From Pseudoips prasinana (Eukaryota > Arthropoda > Insecta > Lepidoptera > Nolidae), in the NCBI GenBank assembly GCA_951640165.1, contig OX621238.1:29226001-29290000 (forward strand): a stretch of 64,000 nt of DNA, written 5' to 3'. The notes beneath the pieces are model-generated. The model was not told the origin of the DNA. It did no database searches and saw only the letters and a list, made by a program, of their open reading frames with translations. Every line of letters starts with the position of its first letter. Within the stretch, counting starts at the first letter, position 1. The position numbers and the translations under genes are program-made. This document shows, piece by piece, positions 1 through 36,974 of this stretch.

Positions 1-24
1 GCATTTATTCGACATTTAATTGAC

Positions 25-160
25 AGAAAGAAAGTACAGCCAGACTCAGGAAAACTATTTATGGATCACACAAATAGTTGACCTACGTGGGAATCGAACC
101 CGAGACGCAAAGTGGCGAGGCGATTGTCTTTACCGCTGCGCCACAAGGTCTACAGTGTAC
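25..160 (-). repeat. SINE family 1, head part
   Basis: Minus strand: TTGTGGCGCAGCGGTAAAGA (box A), CTCGGGTTCGATTCCCACG (box B), then the first part of the body (ACTATTTGTGTGATCC). 3'-truncated. Confidence 0.7.
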
Positions 161-196
161 TACTGTTACAAAGGCCTTATTCAACTTTTATATATA

Positions 197-500
197 ACTA
201 GATGTGCCACGCGGTTTAACCCGCGTCAAATTTTATAAATGATCACGGCTCCTCCCCTGTAGGTGATAGCGTGATAATATGTAGCCTATATGTTGACCCG
301 TCCTCTTAGTAATATTCATGTAAAATTTGAAGTAAGTCCATGCTGTACTTTTTGAGTTTAGCCCGGAAATACATATAGACAAACAGCCAACAATTCAAAA
401 AACTATCCCCAAGTATCCTTTTTGAAAAATAATCAATGTACAGTTTTGACTTTTCTATGATTTTATTATATGTAATATATAATACATATAATAAAATCAT
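197..500 (+). repeat. CCCCGCGG repeat, long form
   Basis: Starts CTAGATGTGCCACGCGGTTT; followed by AGCTCCTCCCC, TACTTTTTGAGTTTAGCCC, ending ATTTTATTATATGT. Other long forms: 22858-23135 and 25095-25412. Widespread in Lepidoptera; probably a non-autonomous element or LINE tail. Confidence 0.6.
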
Positions 501-1014
501 GAGATATAAAATCAATGCCACTTTTCGTTGTAATGTTATAACTCAACAACGCCTTTACAGATTTGGCTAATTTTGGTCTTGAATTATTCGTGGAAGTCCA
601 GGGAAGGTGTGTACGTAGAGAACATTTAAAAAAAATCTTGAAAATGTGTAAAATCGTAGCTACGCGCTTTTACTAGCTAGCAATTTAATATATATATTTT
701 TTTTTGTATAAATGAACTTAATCATCATGTTTTTTATTACTATGCCTTATACGTACCGAAGCACGTACCGGGCCGCTAGTATGTATATAGATAAAAACAA
801 ATAAAGATACTGTGTTTTACATTTTGAGATTTAACAACGCGGGTTTTAGGCGTTGGGAAATCTCGGTCGAGCTTCGCTGTAGCGGAACACGAGATCTGTG
901 CAACTTGACGACATTATGTTTTTAAGTTTGAACCTGAGTTCATTGATTTGATAAACTGTCACATATTAAGATTACGTAGTGAATTTGACGTCATTTGGTA
1001 TTTATATTGCCTAC

Positions 1015-1385
1015 CAGCTATGCCCCGCGGTCTCACCCGCGTTAAAGTAGTTTTGGCGTAAAAGAGTAACAAACACACATCTATACTCACAAACTTTCAC
1101 ATTTATAATATTAGTAGGATGTGTACCTCTAGCGGTTTTAGCAGTGCACGCCGTAATAGCTCGCAGATGGTAGATATTCTCCTACTTACTTGACACTTAT
1201 CGTCATATTTTGGACAATTCACACAATATCTTTATAAATTGTAGCCTATGTGTTATTCCGAAGTATAAGCTATATTATTGGAAATTCTCATTAAAATCCA
1301 TTCGATAGATTTTACGTGAAAGAGTAACAAACATCCATCTTTACTTACAAACTTTCGCATTTATAATATTAATAAGATATTCCGA
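1015..1385 (+). repeat. CCCCGCGG repeat, two short pieces
   Basis: 1017-1125 has CTATGCCCCGCGGTCTCACC and ACAAACTTTCACATTTATAA. 1240-1380 has GTAGCCTATGTGTTATTCCG and ACAAACTTTCGCATTTATAA. Both are the short form. Confidence 0.55.
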
Positions 1386-1972
1386 GCACTACTAAACTTA
1401 TCTATTGACTAATTTAAGAATAGCTGTGTAATTCCAAAAACAAAAAATTAATCACCACTGTACACAAAAGTTTTTTTTTTATTGGACTCTCTGTGCGAGC
1501 ATGCTTTATATCACTTTACAGCACTTTGACCCTTAAGGATCATTTGTTTCATTCTTCCACCAGAAAGAGTTTGCAAGCACGTACTTTAGTACGCTTCTTA
1601 TGGTGATGTTCATTATAATCTTCTGGTTCTAGGTACGCTAATCCCAAGTAGTATCTTATATTTTGGCAAATTGACTAGCATTTCTCCTAACAGATCTAGG
1701 AAATCGGGTCGTTTGACAGACCAGTTATTTTATCGTTGGTGCTAAAGAGGTCCCTAGAATGTTGCTACTAAGTAATAATTTTAATTTTAGGTTGAAAAAT
1801 GCTACCAGGCCTATATCACTCGGCACTTTTGAAGCGACTGTACGAGTACAGTCAAACAGTACAAGAAAAGATTTCTTTTTGTGCTTTATAACTACTCATA
1901 TTTTTCTTTTTGTTAAGACCTCCAACCGTGTAGATTAGACGCAGACAAGCCTAAAAAGTGTTCGGTACGCAC

Positions 1973-28001
<26,029 letters not shown>

Positions 28002-28604
28002 GCCTAAGAACAAGAACAAGCGGTTAGAGGTGTATAGGCGATCAAACTATATTTTTTTATATAATTTAGTATGTTCCTTTTACACTCAGATTCCATTCCT
28101 ACGAAGACCTCGAGTCTTTGTAGGAGTGGAATATGAATGAAAATGACGAGTAGCGCATTTTTTGCATATATAGGCCGCGACGTTCGGGACTCAATAACAA
28201 TAGATATTATGTTATTTTTATATACTGTTTGTTGGTATTATTCGCAACACAATCAATTAGTGCAAAAATCCTTAATAATATTATAAATGCGAAATTAACT
28301 GTGTCTGTTGCGCTTTCACGGTAAAGCGATTTAATGAAATTTGATACACAGATCCTCTAAAGTCTGAGAAAGGATATGTGCTACTTTTTAATGCGAAAAA
28401 AGTGTTGCAAGTGGTTGAAAGGGGGGATGAAAAGTTGTATAGTAGTATATGCATTTTAAGAGCAAGAAGTTTGGAACTTTTTAAGCTGTTGATTCGGTAT
28501 AAATAAATATGACATTCAAAGTTTGATAGAGTTACGAGTTACAATAGGGAATACGGGATGAAAGTTTGTATGAAAATATGTAATGTTATGTGAATGTTTT
28601 ATAT

Positions 28605-28815
28605 TGACTGCACGCGTGGCGCAGCGGCTTAGACAGTCGCCTCGCCGCTTCGTGTCGCGGGTTCGAGTCCCGCGTCGGACAACTATTTGCGTGACCCATA
28701 AAAAGTTGTTCTGATTCTGAATGTAATTTGTGTCCGTTTATTGTATGTTTGTAAAGTAGGTACCCCGCGACACAGGGTATAGGCTCCCTAGTGTGGGCGC
28801 TGTGTTCAAAAAAAC
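28605..28815 (+). repeat. tRNA-derived SINE family 1, near full length
   Basis: The tRNA-like head has box A TGGCGCAGCGGCTTAGACAG and box B GGGTTCGAGTCCCGC. The body includes TGTGACCCATAAA-like and GTGTCCGTTTATTGTATG, and ends CCTAGTGTGGGCGCTG before an A-run. Because a body follows the tRNA-like part and copies recur, it is not a tRNA gene. Confidence 0.8.
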
Positions 28816-29107
28816 AATTACGCCAAGAGACAAAATATTAGAGATATTTAATATTTACGGAGTCATTACACAATATGTCGCGGGCACAGCTATATATATA
28901 TCGCTATGACCGTTAAAGGGGGGGAGAATTTTTCATAGGTAACCGAGTCAATTACTCGATCGAGCCGGCGCGACTCTGAAATCAGCCTTAAGCTAGGCTT
29001 CAGCAGGCCATCGACGAGTTCTAATTGTTACTCAAACTTATAACAAAATCTGTAAAGTTTTGTTTACGTATTTCGATCAATAACTTCAAAGTTAATTGAC
29101 GATGACG

Positions 29108-29372
29108 ATTGACTGTTGGCGTGGTTGGCAAGTGCTTGCTTTTCACGCCACAGGTCGCGGGTTCGATTCCCACACAGAACAAATATTTGTGTGCATGAAC
29201 ATATTTCTTTGTCCTGAGTCTGGGTTTAATTATCTATTTAAGTATGTATTTATAAAAAGAAAAGTAGTATATGTAGTATATCAGTTATCTGGTTTCCATA
29301 GTACCTACAAGCTCTGCTTAGTTTGGGATCAGATGGCCGTGTGTAAATAGTGTCCCAGGATATTATTATTAT
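29108..29372 (+). repeat. tRNA-derived SINE family 2, full length
   Basis: Head: TGGCGTGGTTGGCAAGTGCT (box A) and GGTCGCGGGTTCGATTCCC (box B). Body: TGTGTGCATGAACAT, GTCCTGAGTCTGGG, ATCTGGTTTCCATAGTAC, TTTGGGATCAGATGGCCG. Tail GGATATTATTATTAT. The commonest SINE in the window. Confidence 0.82.
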
Positions 29373-29890
29373 TTGAACAGGTGACAAAAGAGTTGGCCAC
29401 CTAGATCTACCGCTAATCTTCCCTTTAGTTCACATTTAAACCTTGATCACAAATTTAACTTTTTGAAAACTAAGCTTAATTTCACACATCGCTATTCAAA
29501 ATGTTTTGATCGCTTATCTATATATGTATATTACGTAGGTACTTATCGGTCATAAATACCAGATAAGTCTTGTACGTAATAGAGAGATTGCCCAAATAAA
29601 TAAATGTAGAGGATTGTTATGTTACATATATTTAAAAATGTAATTAAATTGCATGTTTTATATTCACTAGTGAGTTAGATTTACAATCAATAGTGTGGTT
29701 GTAAATCACACACACACAATACAACTTTCTTCTAAGTTAAGAGCTTCAACACTGGACGTCAGTTTCAAAATGTTAGAATTAGTAAGTCTTGCATCTCAGT
29801 AGTTTTTAAAGTAAATATGCAAAAATAATGTACGGCTACTAGGGTGATGTTTCGTTCAGCAAATTTATCTTAGCGCACCTGTAAATGTAG

Positions 29891-30229
29891 GTACTACGTA
29901 GGGTAGATGGTTACAGCAACGAAGATATGTATATGTATGTCTCTACAGCGTTCGACAAATGGTCAAAGTATGACTGCGACCATGGGTTTAGGACTGATGT
30001 GTATTATGTGAGTTCAATGGTCGAACGCTTTATAATGGCGACAAAGTTATATATCTCCCTAAAGGGAGTTTATGCTAGTAACACAGGGCTAACAGAAATT
30101 TTAACTCCGAAAAAGCTTAGATATTGGTTAAACAACTATATTGCAAGTGAACAAATGAAAAAGAAAAAGGTTTCTTTGAAAGGATTCTTTGGTTCCGGTG
30201 GCAGCATTAAAGCGCGACCATCGTTTTAA
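29891..30229 (+). other. Unrecognised ORF linked to a fold-back repeat
   Basis: An open frame ends with TAA at 30229 (100 codons from the ATG at 29927, open from 29891). It includes DHGFRTDVYYVSSMVERFIM and KKLRYWLNNYIASEQMKKKK, and ends GGSIKARPSF. Basic C-terminus; no family recognised. The last 60-70 bases recur in reverse complement at 36655-36730, again next to an arm of the fold-back repeat. That makes a transposon-encoded protein more likely than a host gene. Confidence 0.35.
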
Positions 30230-30274
30230 ACACAAGGTGCTCCATAATAATAATATTGAATTCGTACCGTAATA

Positions 30275-30575
30275 ATAGTCAGAACCATTCAGACAATATG
30301 TAGTAAAATATAGCTTAAACTATAAATTTCGATAATAATTAAACCTTAATATAATCACTTTGACAATAAGTTAATACAAGCTAGCTAAATACCATTACTA
30401 TTATAAAATAAATTTTATAATTTTTTTAACAGTCCGTGTAACTACCTAAATTTCTATATGTAACTAAAAATTATTATGTATCCTTAACTATATTACTACA
30501 AACATGTTCTGACTATTTACAAGCGCTTTTTTAAAGTCTACGTGAATAACTTACGTGAATACCTTATTAATCTTT
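30275..30575. mobile_element. Fold-back repeat, right arm beside the unrecognised ORF
   Basis: Runs from AGAACCATTCAGACAATATG to AAAAGTCTACGTGAATAAC, matching the right arm of 8550-9160. It starts about 45 bases after the stop codon of the ORF at 29891-30229. Confidence 0.65.
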
Positions 30576-31033
30576 ATTTTTAAGGCTGGAACGTGAAATA
30601 TCTAATTGCATATTAACAGCTATCCCACCTGTTAATATGCAATTAACATAACATTATGAAATCATCATAGTCATAATAAGTTACTTTACCTATATCACAT
30701 ACACAGGTCATCTGAAATCTACATTGTTTCACATCGAACTTCATTTTCACTATAACTAAATAAATCACTACTAAGCACGAGATAAATTATATAAAAAAAC
30801 ACAATAATAAATTTGAGATCATTCACAGCACTATTCCTTCACTAAAGAGGTATACACCAAAAAACTACTGGTTTTATTTATATGTCAACTATTTAAAGTT
30901 AACAGTTAGCACTTTGTAGCACTTAATAGGCTTAATTAAGTCATTTCTAGGGATGTACGTCTACCGTACAGTCTACTGTCTCGGCGGGATAGCAAGCTAC
31001 ACTGATGCGATGTCCAATTCCGATGAGTGGCGA

Positions 31034-31079
31034 TGACTTTGCAGCACCACTCTCACCGTCATGTCACTGTGACTCAGCA
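31034..31079. promoter_or_regulatory. Two antioxidant-response-element/MARE-like sites near Keap1 5' end
   Basis: ATGACTTTGC (31033-31042) fits RTGACNNNGC, and TGACTCAGCA (31070-31079) is the full CNC-small Maf core. They sit 27 bases apart in a locally more GC-rich stretch about 3 kb upstream of the first Keap1 coding exon. On the minus strand an arthropod initiator TCAGT lies at 31005-31001 and a good donor GTAAGT at 31216-31211. Where transcription starts is unknown, so the sites could be proximal promoter or first intron. CncC/Nrf2 with Maf binds such elements, and Keap1 itself is a known Nrf2 target in some animals. Confidence 0.5.
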
Positions 31080-33096
31080 ATATCTATCTTATTTGACTAA
31101 TAACGAAAAATGTCGAGTTCAGTACGTTCGTATATTCCGAAGAGTTGTGATTAGACATCTCCACGTCAGTGACCGCCCACAGTCCAACTCCGAACCCCAA
31201 ATGGCGCGGTACTTACGAGTAGTTTGTAGTTTTATATTGACAGAAGGCTTGAGCCCCAGCTCGCCTGTATTGCCCGGTGAAGTAGTAAAACTATTAGGCT
31301 AACTGTAAATTCATGTAAAAATAAAGGATCATACGAGATCTTCTTTAAGTGGGATAAAGTTATGGAACATATGTACCTAAGGTAGGACTTTAAATCTATT
31401 CATTTGTATGTGCCTTTGAATAATATAGGTACCATAACCTACATCAGCTTAAGTGAAATATAAAAAAATCCTATTCAACATAAATTAAAACCAAAATACA
31501 CTTTAGTTTATAAAACAAAACTGAAACAATAGAGATAAATAGGCTGTTTCATTGCTGTATAAGGGTGAATTTAATCATTCCGATAAATGTAAAAGTTAAA
31601 AAAAGTAAACTAACATCAAATTAAGTAATTATAACATATCCCAATAAAAATACAAAACTAAAACAATCAGTTAAAAGTTATTTGAAAATACAACACCTCA
31701 GTCAAACGTTTTTTAACCAAAATGGGATCGAAATCACTGAAGAAATCAATAAAGTTAGATGCATATTATGTGATTAAAACTAAATGAAAATATAATCGAG
31801 ATCGAAATCTATACATTCATGAGCGCTTCCTTCGTCCTTTCCTGATAAAAAGCTCCGTTTAGCCAAATAGGTATTGGCCGCGTGCACAAACGCATACGTG
31901 GTACCTATTGTAAAGCTTTGCTTTTTTATTTCAAACTCAAAGTCAAGATTATACAACAATTTTTATTGCAACAATAATTTAATTATATTTATCGAAGTAC
32001 ATTATACAATAATGTAATACATTTATTGTATTATGTAGTTACTTTTAATGTATTATTTATTGGAATGATAAATACATTTTAAACAGTTCCCGTGGGATAA
32101 GGGAAAGTTACAGTACTTCATATTACACAGTAGAAAAAGTATTTATTGAACAGATTTTGAATTAAATTTGTACATTTTTAGTTTAAGCAACATAATAAAT
32201 TATAATAATATAATAGATGCGTTCTGTGCGATAGATATAATTTATGAATATGGGATTAACAATTAACAAAATATCCAAACTATATTACTTAACATTTAAG
32301 ACTTTTTTCGATTTAAATACTTTAATATTTTGCAACGAATATCTGATACGTAAATAAAAATTAAAACGTGCACATCCCTAGGGTGATAGGAAGGTTATAA
32401 AATTTAAAACTTTTTAAAACGAAGTCAGTACCTGCCAACCTATCAGTACTGTAATGATATTACCTGCCCTCCTATAGAATAAAACCTCTTTTGAGAAGAT
32501 AGCTAACTCTGGTCATTTATTAAAATACTGGACTTATCCCTTGCGAAAGCACTTTTTTTGTTGCCTACAGGTAATTACGGTTTACAACATCATTTATCGT
32601 AAAAGAAATTCTAGCTTAAGCATTTACATATTTTGTTGCCATAATTATCATTCTCCGTAGCCACTTAGTAACTTTGTGAACTTTGAAACTTTTTAAACAC
32701 GTGAGTTGACGAGTTATATTTAAGATTTTAAAGTATTTCTTTTCCGAGATCGTGAGCCACCGGAAGATTAAATTCATGATTTCCCATTTTTGAGTTTAGT
32801 TTTACGCTTTGCATTGCAAATAATGTTCTAATACAAAAAAATTATCATTCATCTTTATATTCCCAATTATTTAACCAACTAAAATCTCAATCGGTTTATA
32901 AAAGCAAAAGGTCTCTAATTATTTACCCACTGATTAAACTATAACAATTATTTTTAACATGACGTTTGCAGTTCACCTAATAGGCTTTTTCTTCATCGGA
33001 CAATAAAAGCGAGCGAGGATTCGAGCCTCAAAGCAAAATAAAGGTACAAACCAAGTAACCCGCGCCTGAGCACATCCATTTTTATGTTTATTTTCA

Positions 33097-33441
33097 ACTA
33101 GCAGTGTCCCGCGGTTTTACTCGCCTTAAACTTTATAAATTATGGCGTATTTGTTATTCGGATATATAAGCTTTATTACTACTAAGTTTTATCAAAATCC
33201 GTTCGGTAGATTTTGCGTGGAAGAGTAACAAAAACCCATACATCCATGCCTCACAAACTTTCGCATCACACTAATATTATAAAGCCAAAAGTTTGTGAGT
33301 GTGTATGTTTGTTATTTCTTTACGTCTAAACGGCTGGAGCGAATTTAATAAAAGTTGGTATGGAGTTAGCTAACACCCTGGATTAACACATAGGCTATAT
33401 TTATAGTCTAAGCGGGTAAAACCGAGGGGCACAGCTAGTTT
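33097..33441. repeat. CCCCGCGG repeats, two copies head-to-head
   Basis: 33098-33265 plus (CTAGCAGTGTCCCGCGGTTT...) and 33268-33441 minus (...GGGGCACAGCTAGT). Together they form an imperfect inverted pair, in the intergenic block upstream of Keap1. Confidence 0.6.
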
Positions 33442-33679
33442 ATAATATAATTAGGATGTGCAGCACATTAGATGTTGTTCAGTATCATAAGTAAATTCAT
33501 CAAATTACATCCACTATTCACCTTGAACATAAACGAGGGTGCGTATTTAAGCCAGCGGAATGGGTGATTTAGAATTGGGGTTATTTTTTTACTGACTGTA
33601 TCGTGTAGTCTAACTAATTATAAGTTGAAATACAAATTATTGTCCTAATCGATTTATTAGTCTTCGAACTATCGACAAG

Positions 33680-34240
33680 TGTACAACTAAAACGGGAAGA
33701 ACGTGCGAACTACGGAGAAAACACCGCGCTGTCTTAAGCTCCATACCAAGCATGGAAAGAATGTTCAAACAATATTGAAAGAAATGTCACCCAGCTAAGG
33801 GAAAACAGTGACACTGTCAATTTCAGCAAGATAGGGACTCAATTGAAGAGTATCCATGAGTGGAGCAGCCTATCGAGGTGACCACACTAGAAGTTACTCA
33901 AAATCTCGAAAACAATATACTAGACGATGCTTAGGCGTATCAGAAACAACTATTTTTTTAACTATTCATGGCCATCTTGGCTTATGTAAAGTCTGTTCAT
34001 GATATGGCGTAATGAGCCGAATTGTTGTGGAGATGAAACTTGGGTTCATCCTGATGAACCTGAATCCAAACAGGACTCTATGCAGTGGCATAAGAAAGGA
34101 AAAACACAGCCAAAGAAATTTAAGGTGTCACAATCGGCCAGAAACCTCATGGTAACTGTTTTTTTGACATTCAAAAGGAATCTTATTGATCAATTTCAAA
34201 GACAAAGGTGTTTCTTTTACTGGAACCTTTCATTTTAAAG
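33680..34240 (+). pseudogene. Decayed mariner transposase fragment
   Basis: The stretch 34014-34200 encodes GDETWVHPDEPESKQDSMQW and KKFKVSQSARNLMVTVF, matching the first catalytic motif region of mariner transposases of another subfamily (GDETWV instead of CDEKWI). Upstream to 33680 weak N-terminal similarity with stops is seen. Second and third Asp motifs were not found. Old and inactive; unrelated to the two young mariners here. Confidence 0.7.
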
Positions 34241-35721
34241 CAGTGAAAGGAGCAATCAAAGAGAAAAGAAGAGGAAAATTGACGAGCAGAGTTCTGATTC
34301 GTCGTGTTGCGCTGGCACCCCTACATGACGTGTGGTTCAAAATTATAAGGCTTGTTTGTTCCCGTAGATTGTTGTCTGTTCCCAAAAATGAGAAAATAAC
34401 GAGGGAATAAATTTAAGACTGATGAACAGGCAAAGGACTCAGCTTAAGTAATATGCCGATAAGGACGAAACACTATTTTTGAGGGCATTCATAAGTTAAT
34501 TATTAAATCTGGAGAATGTATGGTGAATATGGAAAAAGGGAAAATTATAATTTCGTTACACCCATTCCTCCAACTTAAAAACGATCCCATCTAATCTTAA
34601 CTGCGTGTAACTAGTGGGATGTTAAACAAGTTGTTCAATTTCATACATAGACAGATTGAGCTACGTAAGCAAAACACTATTAATACACTAACGGTACAAG
34701 TGTAATCTGGTTAAGAATAATATACATTAACTATTATTAAAATAACGCAACAATTACAATGAAAGTCACATCATACCTACTATGTAAACATCTCTTTCAA
34801 ATAAAATACAAGTACTTAAATTATTACAATGACTTAGCAGAACAGCGACGCAATGCTAAGTTATTGTCTTTTTTCTGAATAACAGAGTTATTTAGTCACC
34901 TATATTATAATTCCACCATTATTATTATTATTGATATAGTGTCTATAGTTAGTGTCTAAATTAACTGTTTCAAAATTGAGGAAATATCGTAGTGTTATCA
35001 TCTATTTTCCGGTTTATGTGAATTTACACAATTTATAATCATATTGGATAAAATAATGATAACTTCAAAGTCATCTCTTATTTGTGGCCCTTGCGGATAA
35101 CCACGATGATTTCGCCAATTTCAAGTTTATGATGGCTAATAAACGAAGGGAGTTTATCTAAGATTCACCCCGTACGTGGTTAAGGTAGGGGTTGAAAGTT
35201 GGTAAAAAACTTGATCAAATGTAAAAAAAATATACGAAGTGTTTTTTTGTTTCCGACAATAGGGGGAAATCCTAATTCTCTTCGATGCCTAATTTCGGCA
35301 AAAGCTAGTAATAATAAAAAGCATAGTTTTGAATTATAATAACTCGTTATTTATAAATAACAACATCTATATTATACGACAGACGTAACAGACATACTAG
35401 GCCATCCGCATAAATTAAGATATTAATATGTTAGCTTAAACTGGTTAATTGTGAGTACAACTTTATGATAATATGCAAGTTATTTTACAATTTGAAGCAG
35501 TAATACTACTTTAAAAATATTCTTTAACAAATTTTTTAAAGGCCTAACGTGATGTGCCCGGATCGCCTCTGTCGGTAGTCGTGACCGCGTACTGGGCATA
35601 TTTTGTTTTGTCATCTATACATGACTGTGGCAATAAAAGGTTAAAGCCCAGACCTCAGCGCGTCGCCAACTTGCTCGCATATTTAGATGTTTTACATGAT
35701 AATACATTTTGGAAGAATTTA

Positions 35722-35847
35722 CAGATGCCAGCACATCCAGCTACCCCAATCTGTAATTTATATTATCAACTTAATCACAAAAGCATAATGTTCGCTTTCA
35801 ATTGGGGAAATTTGACAGATTAGGCTAGCTTGATGTGCTGGCGTCTG
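35722..35847. mobile_element. MITE family T, copy 4
   Basis: CAGATGCCAGCACATCCAGC at the left and GATGTGCTGGCGTCTG at the right, TA on both sides. About 126 bp, in the spacer upstream of Keap1. Confidence 0.75.
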
Positions 35848-36377
35848 TACATCGGTCATTTTGTGAGAATAATATGCCAAAATATTCATCTATAAACTTT
35901 TTACTGCCAAAAGAAATAGGATAATCTCTTGTTCCCATATCTAGTGGCCATAAGCATAAATTTAAAAATGAAAACTTGTTTTGTATATTTTGGAATATTA
36001 ATCTTACAAGATGAACAAACGAAGCACATTTAGAAAGTACATACAATTATTTTATAGCATGTGCAACTACTAAAGGTGCGAGTGAGACAGCTGTGCGATG
36101 AAATCTTGGCCATAAGCGCCAGGGCATAAATTAATTACAAGAAACCTATTCATTCAAAGGGTCGCCTTATCGCAAGCCAATAATGGCGCCAGTCACTCAT
36201 CACTCTGGTCATAAGGGGTAGAGAGTGTTATTTGCTCTACTAACAGCTTGACTTGGTACTCTCGCAGTCACCCTTACAAAATGCGATTCACGTAATAATA
36301 TGTTAATATTTCGATTCTGTACATGCGTAAGATAGCCAAAACCCATCAGGAAATAAAAAAAAAAAAAAAAAAATAAA

Positions 36378-36735
36378 AAAGGTTTTTATTCACGTAGACT
36401 TTAAAAAAGCGCTTGTAAATAGTCAGAACATGTTTGTAGTAATATAGTAAGTAAGTATACATTAGATATTATTTCTAGTAACATAGATATTTAGGTACAT
36501 CTTGTATGAAAACATTTATAAAATTTATTTTATTACAGAAATGATATTTAGCTAGCTCGTATCAAGTTATTGTCAAGAGATTATGTTTAATTATCTAGTT
36601 TAAGTCTAATATTTTTACTACATATTGTCAATGGTTCTGTCTATATTAAAGGTATTATTATTATGACGGACCTTGTGTTAATAACGACGGTCGCGCTTTA
36701 ATGCTACCACCGAATCCAATGCGCCCCAACTGAGA
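36378..36735. mobile_element. Fold-back repeat, left arm plus ORF-end segment in reverse
   Basis: Begins AAAAGGTTTTTATTCACG after an A-rich run (36355-36374) and follows the left arm to ATTGTCAATGGTTCTG near 36640. After it, 36655-36730 is the reverse complement of the end of the ORF at 29891-30229 (shared AGCATTAAAGCGCGACC). The same order, mirrored, as at 30.2 kb. Confidence 0.6.
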
Positions 36736-36974
36736 AGACCCAGCGAAACAAACTCAGTGGGTTCATCTACTACCGGTTTCAACACGACCCAGTTGAGACG
36801 GTCCGGCGAAACATACTCAAGCGGGCATGAACACGGGATTTGGTCCAATTAGAGTAATTATTTAGTAGGCAAACACAATATATGCTCGATTGGTTGTCTG
36901 AATGCTTATTATTTTAGATTATATTTAGGTATACAAAAGAAAAACTTCGAAACAATAACATTATTCATTTTGAG

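Larger units (their letters stand above)
1..1972. other. Keap1 intron downstream of exon 8 (left end)
   Basis: Holds the SINE head at 25-160 and CCCCGCGG repeats. From 1390 to 1972 nothing is recognised. No Kelch exon is seen. Confidence 0.6.

Noticed and set aside
28608..28682. Sequence resembling a tRNA gene (boxes A and B)
   Set aside because: The acceptor stem does not close and it is continuous with a SINE body found at other places in the window.
31231..31236. Minus-strand TATAAA as the Keap1 TATA box
   Set aside because: A start about 30 bases downstream would fall beyond the nearby GTAAGT donor, so the two signals conflict; not enough to call either.
36355..36376. A-run as the poly(A) tail of a retrogene
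   Set aside because: No coding sequence precedes it; it abuts the end of a fold-back element.
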